From: Iris pallida
Taxonomy: Eukaryota; Streptophyta; Magnoliopsida; Asparagales; Iridaceae
Length of the DNA stretch: 64,000 nt
Assembly: GCA_029216955.1 (NCBI GenBank)
Contig: JANAVB010016199.1
Coordinates: 12,579,714-12,643,713 of the forward strand
Direction: 5' to 3'
A program made the position numbers and the translations under genes. The notes below the pieces were generated by a model, which was given only the letters and a program-made list of their open reading frames with translations, did not search any database and was not told where the DNA came from. Shown one piece after another: positions 47,058 to 58,298 of the stretch; positions within the stretch are counted from its first letter, which is position 1; every line of letters starts with the position of its first letter.

Positions 47058-47845
47058 GATTGGTTACGTTGTTTACTTTATTCACATTTTATATTCATTC
47101 TGAATCTTGAGAGAAAGTGATCAAAGTATGCTAATCAAATGTCGGTACCAATGTAGGACGTATAAGTAGAGCGTGATTGGTGCGTGAAGTTTCTCCTTCT
47201 CTTAAGTAGATTTATTTTATTGAGTCGCCTTGATCGAGCTACCATTTATCTCAACGCCTTAACAAAATATCTCTATTCCACTATTTGTTGTGCCCCTGTG
47301 ATCAACGATACCATAACAACAAAAGATAAGAAAAGATAAATGAACGGGATCATTTGTTAGATTATAGAACTGTTATTTTACTTGCTTAATATGATTGTTC
47401 ACTGTTTCCATGATATGCTTTAGACAAGATATGTTATAGAAAACCTTAAATGGTTTGAGAACGACCGATATGAAAGTGGAATTGTGACCCTATCGAAAAG
47501 AATTATCGAAATTCGATACTTGTTGTTCACAATGCAATCAAAAATGCAATCAAATGTTTGTATCTGATAGAATGCATCTCATGCATTGGTCTATGACAAC
47601 TTGTGCACAAGGTATAGTCACTTGATCGGTTCCTGGGGCACTGGGAGTCGTTCGGCCTAGGAAACATTGGGCACCCTGAGGTAAAGAAACATCACGATTA
47701 GGGGGTGTTATTTCTATCAGTAAGATGGGCTTGTATGTTCCAACTGCTGATCATAAGAAATGACCCATTGACCACTATGTAGTTAGGTTCATGCATGTAA
47801 TGAGATTATTGCAAACCTAATACTGAATGCAAAGTAAACCTAATC
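47058..47845 (+). mobile_element. Repeat X, copy 2, right part, fused to a Y LTR
   Basis: This continues copy 2 after the Z solo LTR and follows copy 1 (4030-4657, then 12474-12560) block by block. The match stops near 47843, where Y LTR sequence ('cgtagacatata') begins. No gene is seen. Confidence 0.65.
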
Positions 47846-48912
47846 CGTAGACATATATTTTGACGACTTTAGAGACCAATGACTCTGCCACGCTTTTCGG
47901 TACAAAGCGGGTCCAACGACGGATACCGTTTTGATCCGAAATTACCGTTTTGCCCTTGTGTCCAGAATTGGACTTTAGGACAGGCAATTCTTGCTATTTT
48001 GACTATTTTGAGAACATTGGTAATGTCTATTCAGCATCCGGAGACTGTTGTACGAGTTTTGACTATTGTGGCGCACTGAATAGTTCAGATTATCGGTTTC
48101 ACCAGCAAAGGACCACAGGCGAGTACAGTTTATTGCTTGTTTTCAGTATTGATCTTTACTATACATCATTGTTAGTCGATATATATGTGATTTCAGTCTT
48201 TAGTTTGATTTTATTCTTTGTGGTGTTGGGGGAGGTGAAGTACCAACGATGTGTGATCTGACCTTATACCGTGTATACCATGTAGACCGTGATTATTATT
48301 GTATTTATACTGTGTAGACAGTGTTTCTTTATTGCAGTATACCGTTTAGACCGTGTAACTTTATACCGTGTAGATAGTGAAGACAGTGTCGTGTAATTGT
48401 CCCGAGACCGGTCACATATCAAAGGTACTTCAGTCAGTCAGTCGGTGAGTATTTTCTTGCATTTCATTTATTGCTTTCGGTATTTAGTCTTATTCTGTTT
48501 TTCTTCATTTATTTTATAAATCATATGTCAAAAGGCTAACCTCTGTTATATAGTCATTTTCATATATTGAAACTGCATTCAGTGAATTGTACTCGTTCCA
48601 TTCCTGACTGGAAACCAATATTTTTCAGGTTAGTCGTGGATTCACTTAGCATAGGGAATTACGGGTGTACGTGCAGACTTGAACTTAGAGATTAGCTAGG
48701 TAGATGAGTTGTAACCATTTTAATATTTGTAGGAGTTTATATTTTTTTGCAAATGTAAAACTTGTGAATATTGTAAATTAAATTAATTTTGTGAATGAGC
48801 ATTATTTGTGATTTTGAGCAATGTGGCTATACAGCATTCTACCGTCGACACTGCGGCGTAGGCTGGCTTGGACACGCATTCGTATCCCGAAAAGCGGGTA
48901 CGGGTCATGACA
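47846..48912 (+). repeat. Family Y 5' LTR, left part missing
   Basis: Shares 47846-48427 with 57713-58298 and the start of the window. It ends GGGTCATGACA at 48912. A 'taccgtgtagaccgtg' word recurs ~6 times at 48260-48390. Its left two-thirds are replaced by repeat X. Confidence 0.75.
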
Positions 48913-51900
48913 AGTTTTTGTGGTGGCCCATGCAGGTCAGTTTTTGTAAATCATGCGAACTCGTGATAGTACTTAAGTTAGTTGTACTATTGCAAGCTTG
49001 CGACTAGGAAATACTCATTCACGAGTTAGGGTTAATTTAATTTAAGAGAATGACTAGGACTAGGAGTCCCTTATACAAATTTACCGATGGGTAGTCTAGG
49101 CCATGCAAGTTAGATAAGGAGTTATTAATTTTGATAGTCGTCAGATCCCCATAGGTACACTATTACATCTTGATATGACGATATGATCCAATATGGATAG
49201 ATTATTCACTTGGTGAGATAGGGCTTCCTAGAATTAATGATCTAACCTTGATAAATTGTGCAATTCCTTCTCCTTGTCTCTTTAGATATCATCCTCATAT
49301 CTTAGTCCGAATTGCCTATTTAGTTCCTATTTTGCCCTAAGAATTATTATTTTATATAATTTCTGATTATGTTATCCTTATACGAACCTCGAATTAGTTT
49401 CGATTCAAGTTTTTCCTCAATGGTTTGAATACACATGAAATAGATATTAGAATGTTTGTATTTCTTTTTGTCTTCAGTTATTTCCTTCCTGTTCAATCTT
49501 CATCTTCAGGGTTGTGACTGATAGGACAACTACTTACGCTTTATTTCATAGTCAACTTGTTTGAATCTCTAGAAGCTCATGAATATTTTTTTACAGATAA
49601 AGTTAAATGAATGATTAGTTAACTCATAATGGCAGGACAGCAGCGTACTGTCGCCATTTATTGAAATTATGGAGACTATGGATTCACTGCAGCCAGCAGC
49701 GCACTGGCGAGGCACGACCCCTAGAGTTGAAATTAGTTTAAGAAAATATAGGTTATAGAATATTGCAAAAACTATGGCTAGTGATCCTCTTTTGATCGTG
49801 GTTACCCTTGAGTCAATATTGGATAGAGTTAAGAAATGGTCGATTTTGTATCATATTTGAATTACGAAACCAAGGGTTTACCACAGCCAGAGTATTCGGG
49901 TGAGGCATAATCCTCGGTAAAATGACTTCAGACGTGATTATAAGTTTAGGATACTATAGAGGATAGGAAATGCCCTGTATGTCCCCTAAGATCCAAAAAC
50001 AATACTAGTAAAAGTTCTGTAGGTCGGGTAACATGTCTCTCAACCTAGCTTTCTGTGGTCCTTGTGACCTATTGACGAGGTAATTGACTAACGCTAATGG
50101 GTTTACCTAGAATATAGAACTTAGAGGTTCATAACCCATTAGTCGACCAAGGCCTTATGGATAAGAAGGTAGTAGAATGACGGTATAAGCAAGAACACCG
50201 GGTGAGTTTTTGATTCTCACAAAAGTCGAACTACTTGTGCCTCCTTTCAAAAATCTCGCATACTTGTATTTTGACTATCTTAACCAATGCTGCTATTACA
50301 GCCTAGTTTTGCAAGCTTACTCTTTTATCGAGCTTGATTCAAGACATATATTTATTGGGGACGCCTACTAACATATTCTCTAATCAGAATCGATGTATTA
50401 CGGTCTGATCAACCGTAGTGCACCCGGTTCGCTCTCCCTCTGATTTACCTACGTAGATTGTGATATAGATGTCTCTAGGGCCTCATCCGCGATTGTATTG
50501 ACAAATTCCTCTTGAATTATACATTCGTCCTTGAATCACGTAATTGTACTCAGTGACATCTTTCTTGAACTCTTTATTGTTTTTATCTTTCACTGATTTG
50601 GGAAGATGAAAGCTTGTAATTGGTAGAGAGATACAGAGTATCCCCATGGCTATGATAGTTGTATACACAAGTATAGCTACCATCGGCCAGCCATGTGACT
50701 AGAACCTTGCCTTGAGTTACTCGTTCTCCTCTCGACCCCCAAACTACTATTGGGACCTTCTAGCCATCTGAATTTGAGAATGATTAGGGTTTTACCCTTA
50801 GTCAAATGCCAACCTAGGAGACTATCTCTTCTCAAGAAACCAATTGTTGTGAGTCTCTAATTAATTGCTTGAAGCTTGCTTTAACTAGCAACCCTTGAGC
50901 CTTAACCCAACCCTTCATCGACCAAAGCCTACAGTTAGACATGAGATGAGTGGACAAAGGTAAGGACAATCATTTATCGTGACTGTGGTAGACACTCATC
51001 CCAAGATTGATTTCTAACAAATATTACCCTAGTTATGTAAATTTTATTATTAAGACCTAACTAGTATTGGAACACCACAGTCACTAGCTTAGCCAATACC
51101 ATATCTTAAATACCCTGTCATATTATGATATACCAGTTATCAACTGCAATGCATGATCACTGTAGTCCATATCACTAGAACTTTTGGGACAATAGTCTGG
51201 CAGGCTTGACACAAATAGAAATTCACGACTCAGTTGTTAGAAATCTTTTTATATTATGTGCCTTAGAGTTGGTTACCCCGTCGATAACTCTTGTATACTG
51301 TGGACGAGTAGGTCATTCTTTTATATCGACCATGTGTCATTGTACACACTCGTTTTCCATTTATTGAGGAACGATCCTTGACTTGACTTATATCTACCGT
51401 ATCCCGTTATGTCGTGCCTTATTCTTTATTAACAAGAGTCGAGGTACAATACCTGAACCTTAGAATTCTTCTAACCTCAATATTCCTAAAACCATGTCCT
51501 AGCTTCTAAGGTGAGTAGACTGTAAGCCTTCTAAAATTTTGGGATATACGAGGATTATCGATTGATTAGAATAATTTCCATTAGGATGAAAATTAGTGCC
51601 CCATGGACTCCTACTTTCCATTTAGATCATTTTGTGTCCCCGGCCGTGTCATTAGTAATCGGAGCACGAGACCAGCTGTTACCTTTCAACAAATTTCACA
51701 TACAAGACATAGATGACTCCACCTTTATGTAGACATATTATGTCCCACTCAAATATGTCCCCTTGCACTCTATTTTCGTGGTACGACTTTCAGGTCAAAG
51801 GGACTAGCTATAACCCTTATCATAATACTAGTATAATTTTCGACTACAATTAGAGACTCAACCTCGACTCAATTCATTCGACCCAATATATGGTTGTGAT

Positions 51901-53051
51901 CTACTTGAAGCCCACTACATACATATCACTAGTGTGCTACTCAATTGTGTCTTCTCGTGCTACTTAAACACAAAAGTCACAAAAGGCGCATTTTTGGGCT
52001 TTAAGGACCTAACTAACCAATCTGACTGGCTACTAGCTTAACCATTTGGGTGGAAACCTATTCTAGGTTACCCTAACCTAGTAGAAATAGTTTTATTATT
52101 GGGACCTTGTCCAGTCAATATAGATTGAAATCCAAGGTTCATCCAACCAACGAGTAATGTCCAAATAGGGAACCCATTAAGACCCAGTAAAACCCATCCA
52201 TGCATACCACCATATTTGGACTATAAAACCGAACTTTTTGAAATAGGTCCCTATACCTATTATGTAGTCTCCATCTCTTAGAATGTGAATTCATTCGTAA
52301 CCTTATTCCGTCTACCTGGGAGTCGCGGTACGACCTTGTATTGCATTCATATCCCTTGCTCATGTGTTTAAATAATTACGAAAAAGATCACAATCTTAAT
52401 TTCTCAAATTTCGTTCTATTATGGAACCTTGTTTAGAATTTCGAGAATGGAACTTCTGTATTACACGGATTGCAAGATCCTATAAGGAACAAAGGGTTCT
52501 TCAATTTAGCAAGTGACTGGACTAGAGTAGCCCAATATAGCAAATAAGTCAATGGTTCATAAACTTTCTTTCTATCTGCATCATTGGATACTTTCTACCG
52601 CTCTTAAAACTTCATAATTGCTCTCAATTATTCTCCCTTATCTTTATGTCCTTCCTATTGTAGAGCGACGAATGGTCATGCTTATTAGAATTTATCAGTA
52701 TTTCTTAGCTACTTGTGTAAATTTGTTGCTTGTTAAATTTTGGGTTGCTTGATAGATAGGAGAGGATTATAGATGCCATATACAGTAGATATCTATTGGT
52801 AGAAATTTTAGCAATTAGTTGGAAGATTATAAAGTTTTAGCGACATGAGAATTGATGGAGTAGTGTGACCAAAGGTGGGTAGAAGTCCTCGGGGTTTCGT
52901 AGTTACAAAATGGCTAGGAGGAGGATATAAACTATTTTTTAGGAATTAAAATTTAAGGAGGTTAAGGTAATAGTAGTATTCTTTTTTTTATTTAAGGAAT
53001 AGTTATGAATTAGAATTTCGAGGACAAAATTATTTTTAAGGTGGGTAGATT
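48913..53051 (+). other. Family Y interior, 4.1 kb, no coding capacity seen
   Basis: It starts AGTTTTTGTGGTGGCCCATG right after the LTR and ends with ATTTCGAGGACAAAATTATT...GGTGGGTAGATT before the 3' LTR, which is the standard gypsy-type 3' junction. In between no ORF exceeds ~75 aa and I see no gag, protease, RT or integrase motif in the frames given. It is either a LARD-like interior or a very decayed gypsy interior. Confidence 0.65.
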
Positions 53052-54944
53052 TGTAACCCCTCTTCCCGAAATTTTGATAATATATTCTTATTTATTTATT
53101 TGAATTAAATGGTGATTTTTAAAATTTTTATAAATAATTACTTAATTAATTATTACGGTAGATGACTTTAGCCATGGTGGAGTTTTGAAGTACAAGACGG
53201 TTAGGAATCATGACACGGATAGTGCAGTGGCGTGCTTTGGCTAGTGTATTAGCCCTGGTAAGGAAGGCCGAGCCATAGTGATGTCCTAACTAGGAAAACT
53301 AGGCCAACTTGCGACTTATGTCACGCCCCAGAACCAGAATACTGGAGAGCGGGGCAGACATAGCCAGCTACGTATATTGAAGTGCAACCCACCTCGCTAT
53401 ACGGTCACGGCTGTCTAGGATACATGAGGGTTTATCTATAAGCCAGCAGTCTCTTAAGGTCATGAACAGCCTATTGTCTCAATCACAAGCAAGTAAGTAA
53501 AAGTTACAAGATGTATGATCATTAAATATACAATAATCAGGCGTCCCAAATATTACATATTCAGCTGATCATGAAGCTAGTCGTTACAAAATGTTAGGAC
53601 TAGCAAGAGTTTAGTCATACATGATCAACCCTAGGATCTGTCAATCATGTTACAGCCCGTAGGCAGACAGTATTAAGTGCAATCGAGCTAAACAGGTGCT
53701 CGTCGGCTAAACGCCTCAAAAGAATATTTTTTACAATAGAGTGGGAGAGCCAAAAATAACCCACTCGTTGCCAGGGTTCCGTCTAGTGGCCACCATCTGG
53801 CTGGAAGGTCGGTAGATCCTCTGGAGCTGCTCCGAAATCTGGCCACACAAAACCAGCTGGGTCAGACCCCAGAAAGAGCAAGTGCCACAAAGGAGGCTTC
53901 ACTTAAGAACCAAAACTAGCAAATCAGCACAAGAGTATAAATAAGTAAAACTGGAAATAAAGAAAAATACATCAGGATGATATACCACGAGATAACCATG
54001 GAACTATTCAGATAACCAGGTTACAACCGGTAAACCAAACAAGGACCGGGGTTGTAACCCTTCGTCTGAACAGAACTTGGAATTCTCACCATTTATCGGT
54101 AAAATAAATACAAGCATTCTGGTCATTCAATAATCTGGAACAGGATCAGGGCAAGACTAGACTGGTTAGACTCCGTCCAATCACTTCACGGCCATGCAAG
54201 AATTACGACTTGATACTTTAACTAACTAGGGTTATCACAAGCCTAATTACTAACAAGATGCAGTGAGATTTCTCCACAGCCACAAGCCCTGCAGACCATC
54301 CACGTTACCCGGGTTAAAAGATTTAGAGTTGAATTCAGGTGGATACATCGTCCAGGAAACGAATGTACCGTTAGGTAGCTTGAAGGGTGCAACACATGAC
54401 AGTGTGCTGGAAATGTGCCCTACTCGACGGCAGGCTACAGATCCCAAGGCGTGCCCAGGTAACGGGATTGCCTGTAGCTGGGAAATCTCGTCATGACTAA
54501 TGTATTAATCTAGTTATTAGCCTTAGTCCATTTAGTAGGTACTCCTGACCGTGGTACTCAGGAGTCCCTGTCCTAGACATGATGCAAGACAGGACTGGTT
54601 TATTTATACAAACACAATCGCCCACGGTGTCCAGATTAATTATATAGGTCATGTCATGTCAGGTAGCCGTCGCAACAGCTATTCGAGATAATCATGTCAG
54701 GTTATTATGCCAAATGTACTTGTCAGGAGTGCGCCACGACGGACCACTATCAGGTCATGTCAGGTTATTATGTCAGGAGTGCACCACTACGGGTCACTAT
54801 CACGTCATGCTCAATTATCAATTACAAACATATCAAGTAAATTCATGATTATCAAGTTCAGGACAAAAGGCGTAAGGATATAAAATGGACGTTAAATATC
54901 TAATAAAATATCAATATACAAGGCTATAGAAGATCCAGGGTAAC

Positions 54945-55012
54945 CAGGCTACGCTCAGGTCAGGCTACGCTCAGGTCAGGCTACGCTCAGGTCAGTCTAC
55001 GCTCAAGTCAGC
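54945..55012. repeat. ~17-bp tandem repeat (CAGGCTACGCT)
   Basis: 'caggctacgctcaggt' occurs about four to five times, the last copies diverged to 'cagtctacgctcaagt'. Confidence 0.85.
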
Positions 55013-55325
55013 GTACGCAAGTCATACGCTTCCAAAAGGCAGCGTATGTACTCAATACGACTCCTCGTCAAGCAAGCGAGCGTATGCGAGTCATACGCCT
55101 CCAAAAGGTAGCGTATGGGGTCCATACGACTCCTTGTCAAGCAAGCGAGCGTATGCGAGTCATACGCTTCCAAAAGGCAGCGTATGGGGTCGATACGACT
55201 CCTTGTCAAGCAAGCGAGCGTATGCGAGTCATACGCTTCCAAAAGGCAGCGTATGGGGTCCATACGACTCCTTGTCAAGCAAGCGAGCGTATGCGAGTCA
55301 TACGCTTCCAAAAGGCAGCATATGG
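55007..55325. repeat. 69-bp tandem repeat, ~4.6 copies
   Basis: Units begin 'gcgagcgtatgcgagtcata' at 55076, 55145, 55214 and 55283 (period exactly 69), with a diverged first copy from ~55007. Each unit contains inverted words GAGTCATACGC, GCGTATG and CATACGACTC, so it can fold. Three overlapping ORFs span it because 69 is divisible by three; they are repeat artefacts. Confidence 0.95.
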
Positions 55326-56550
55326 GGTCGACTATGCTGCGCTAAAGAGCGCGCACAGCTCAGTGGCACAAGCTAAAATGCTCCTGCACTGCTCACTGTC
55401 TTCTCTAAACTAGCAAGAACTCCATGGTTTGAACCCAAAGCTCCAAAAGTCTATAACTTGGTCAAAATAAGTCCAAATCCAACTTTTCAAAGGTCAAAAT
55501 TGGGTAGCATAAAATTCTCTACAACATGGAACCATCAAAACTTGAAAACAAAGAAATTTGATAGATCAAAACCACCAAAATCCGAAAATACTAATTTCTA
55601 GATCTACAAAAATTAAAGCCTCAAAATGGAAAATGACAAGTTCTAATGTGTCTTAGAAACAAAAGGAGAAGCTAATGGAACAATAAAAATGAGCTCTCTT
55701 GTGGAAGCAAGTTACACTTGCCTAGACCTCTCTCTCCCTCTCTTTGGTAGGTAAGGAAGTAATGGAGAAGAAGAAGATGAGTAATAAAGAGAGAGAAAGA
55801 AGAAATGGCAATAAATATCAAAGGTGGTGGTAGGTAGGGGGTTTATCCATGGTTCATGATGAACCAAAATAATCCCAACCGAACCAAGCCAACCCGGGCC
55901 AAGAATAAACCAAGCCAAGCCATGAAGAAACTAAATAAGGAATCATGCAATACAAGAATAAATACGTACACGTATTCCAGAAATACATAATACGAACCAT
56001 AGGCATTACAACTTAACCCTTACCGAAGATTTAATTATTTATTAATTATATTATTGAGTTTAGGGAAACCGGTTATACCATTTTAGCCTGAACTGGACCC
56101 GAACTGAGCCTAAGCCCATGTAGTCATGCGGCACGTCCAATGACATTCGTGTTGATGGAATTTGGTATGAGGGTGTTATATTTCATTTTAATGAATATTT
56201 TCTAAGTATTAGTAATTAAATATTATAAATATTATTATTAGTCGATATTCAGTGACATTAGCATAAAATAGGTTCTTGTACATTTTAGGATTATTAGACT
56301 GTACATAATAGTATATACACCATTATTAATTTATTGAATTTCGTTATTATTATTATTTTTTATTATTATCAATATTATTGAGGTTATTATTATATAATGT
56401 TATTTTATTATTATTGGTTATACTATCTTTGTCAAATAAATGTTATATTATTATATATTCATATTTATATAAATAGGCCCTACACTAGGAATAGATAATA
56501 TTGGAGTTTTATTTAGATTTTATGGATATTATTATATAAGTATGTATATG

Positions 56551-56555
<5 letters not shown>

Positions 56556-56639
<84 letters not shown>
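56556..56639. repeat. (TA)n microsatellite
   Basis: About 84 bp of alternating TA within the Y 3' LTR. Confidence 0.98.
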
Positions 56640-56643
<4 letters not shown>

Positions 56644-58298
56644 GAAATAAAAACTAATAAACCCCCCCCCCAAATTAGCTCAGCCGACCAACCCAGTCCA
56701 TGGGTATTCCCAGACCGAGCCTATAACTCTCTCCCACAGGCTCGAGGAACCCGCTCGGTTTCCGCATGTATATATATATAACTCGAGAGAAAGGGAGGGG
56801 ATCCTCAACTAAACCCTACGTTGTGCGTACCCCAGCACCCTGGGCGGCCACCAGCGACCCCGTGCCGCCACACGACCGTCAGATGCGGTTGAAACCGAGC
56901 ACAATGGCAACAACACAGTAACAGCGAGCGCAGGAATAGGCCAACTTCGTGGCAACAGTGCGTCGCCTCCAGTAGGTCGCTTCGCGAACCGTTCGATCTG
57001 GTATGTTCACAACATAACCCCCTCCTAATCCCTTTAATTGTTTCGATTTAAATTCCACCATACGCGCCGTAAATCGAGCCCAAAGTTGACAAAAAACCTG
57101 TTTGGAAACAAGACAAAACATTAGTCTCAAACCTTGTATTGGAAGGTGGATTTTAGACAAACTATTAGGATATTTTGAGAACTAAATAAAGACAGTGAAG
57201 GACAACCTATAGGGCACTGAAACCCAATTTACGAAATTTGGTTTTATCGACTACACGTCGAAAAATCGGATTCCAAAGATTGGCGAAAAACTGTTTTAAA
57301 TATTAAAAAAATTCACGAAAAACCTTCGATACGATGTGCGTCCCGCCAATCCGGACGACGTGTCGTGAATCGAAAGCATCGATAGTTACGTAACGGCTTA
57401 GTGGACGTGTGGGCTTTGACGGAATTTAAATTGGTTGCGTGTGCGCGACGAATTTAATGCGTATCTGTCGAAATTCACCATATCGGCCTCTGTGCAAATT
57501 TTCTAATTACATTGTGCACGTCAGTCAGATCGAGACGAAACTTGTGCCAACAGGACTGTATCATTTTTCTGGTCCTGTATGCCAAGTTTGGTCCGATTCT
57601 GAGACAGTTGACCGTATCGTTGTTTTGTGGGCCCTACGATCCGACTCAGCGGGCGATTTTGTGCACGGTCCGCTAGAATCCAACTTTGGACATACGGTTG
57701 GGTTCATATCATCAAAATGAATTCGTAGACATATAGTTTGACGACTTTAGAGACCATTAACTTTGGCACGCTTTTTGGTGCAAAGTGGGTCCAACGGCGG
57801 ACATCGTTTTGATCCAAAATTACCGTTTTGCCCCTGTGTCCAGAATTGGACTTCAGGACAGACAATTCTAGCTATTTTGACTATTCTGAGAATATTGGTA
57901 ATGTCTATTTCAGCATCCAAAGACTGTTGTATGAGTTTTGACTGTTGTGGCGCACTGAATAGTTCGGATTATTGGTTTCACCAGCAAAGGACCATAGGCG
58001 AGTACAGTTTATTGCTTGTTTTCAGTATTGATCTTTACTATACATCATTGTTAGTCGATAGATATGTGATTTCAATCTTTAGTTTGATTTTATTCTTTGT
58101 GGTGTCGGGGGAGGTGAAGTACCAACGATGTGTGATCTGACCTTTTATCGTGTATACCGTGTAGACCGTGATTATTATTATATTTATACCGTGTAGACAA
58201 TATTTCTTTATTGCAGTATACCGTTTAGACCGTGTAACTTTATACCGTATAGATAGTGAAGACAGTGTCGTGTAATTGTCCCGAGACCGGTCACATAT

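Larger units (their letters stand above)
53319..56010 (-). mobile_element. Family W solo LTR, minus strand
   Basis: A 2,692-bp unit with termini TGTAATGCCTATGG (from 56010) and ...CTGGGGCGTGACA (to 53319) on the minus strand. The exact target duplication ACTTA lies at 53314-53318 and 56011-56015. No interior sequence is present, so it is a solo LTR formed by LTR-LTR recombination. It contains two tandem arrays (54945-55012 and 55007-55325). No gene; small ORFs near 54250-54850 lack domains. Confidence 0.9.
53052..58298 (+). repeat. Family Y 3' LTR, interrupted by a W solo LTR and cut by element Z
   Basis: It starts TGTAACCCCTCTTCCC at 53052, is broken at 53319 by the W LTR, and resumes at 56016. 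It carries a (TA)n tract (56556-56639), a 'catgtatatatata' TATA-like stretch at 56764-56779, and the block shared with 1-270 and 47846-48427. It is then cut at 58298 by the Z element. Adding the missing end from the 5' copy gives a full LTR of ~3.05 kb. ORFs at 57439-58140 are parallel to those at 47879-48261 and are LTR sequence. Confidence 0.75.

Noticed and set aside
55007..55325. Possible CRISPR-like array (also 612-829)
   Set aside because: The repeats have no unique spacers of uniform length, there are no cas genes, and the context is a plant LTR.
55003..55413. Several overlapping ~100-aa ORFs with internal repeats
   Set aside because: The 69-bp tandem repeat is divisible by three, so it stays open in many frames.
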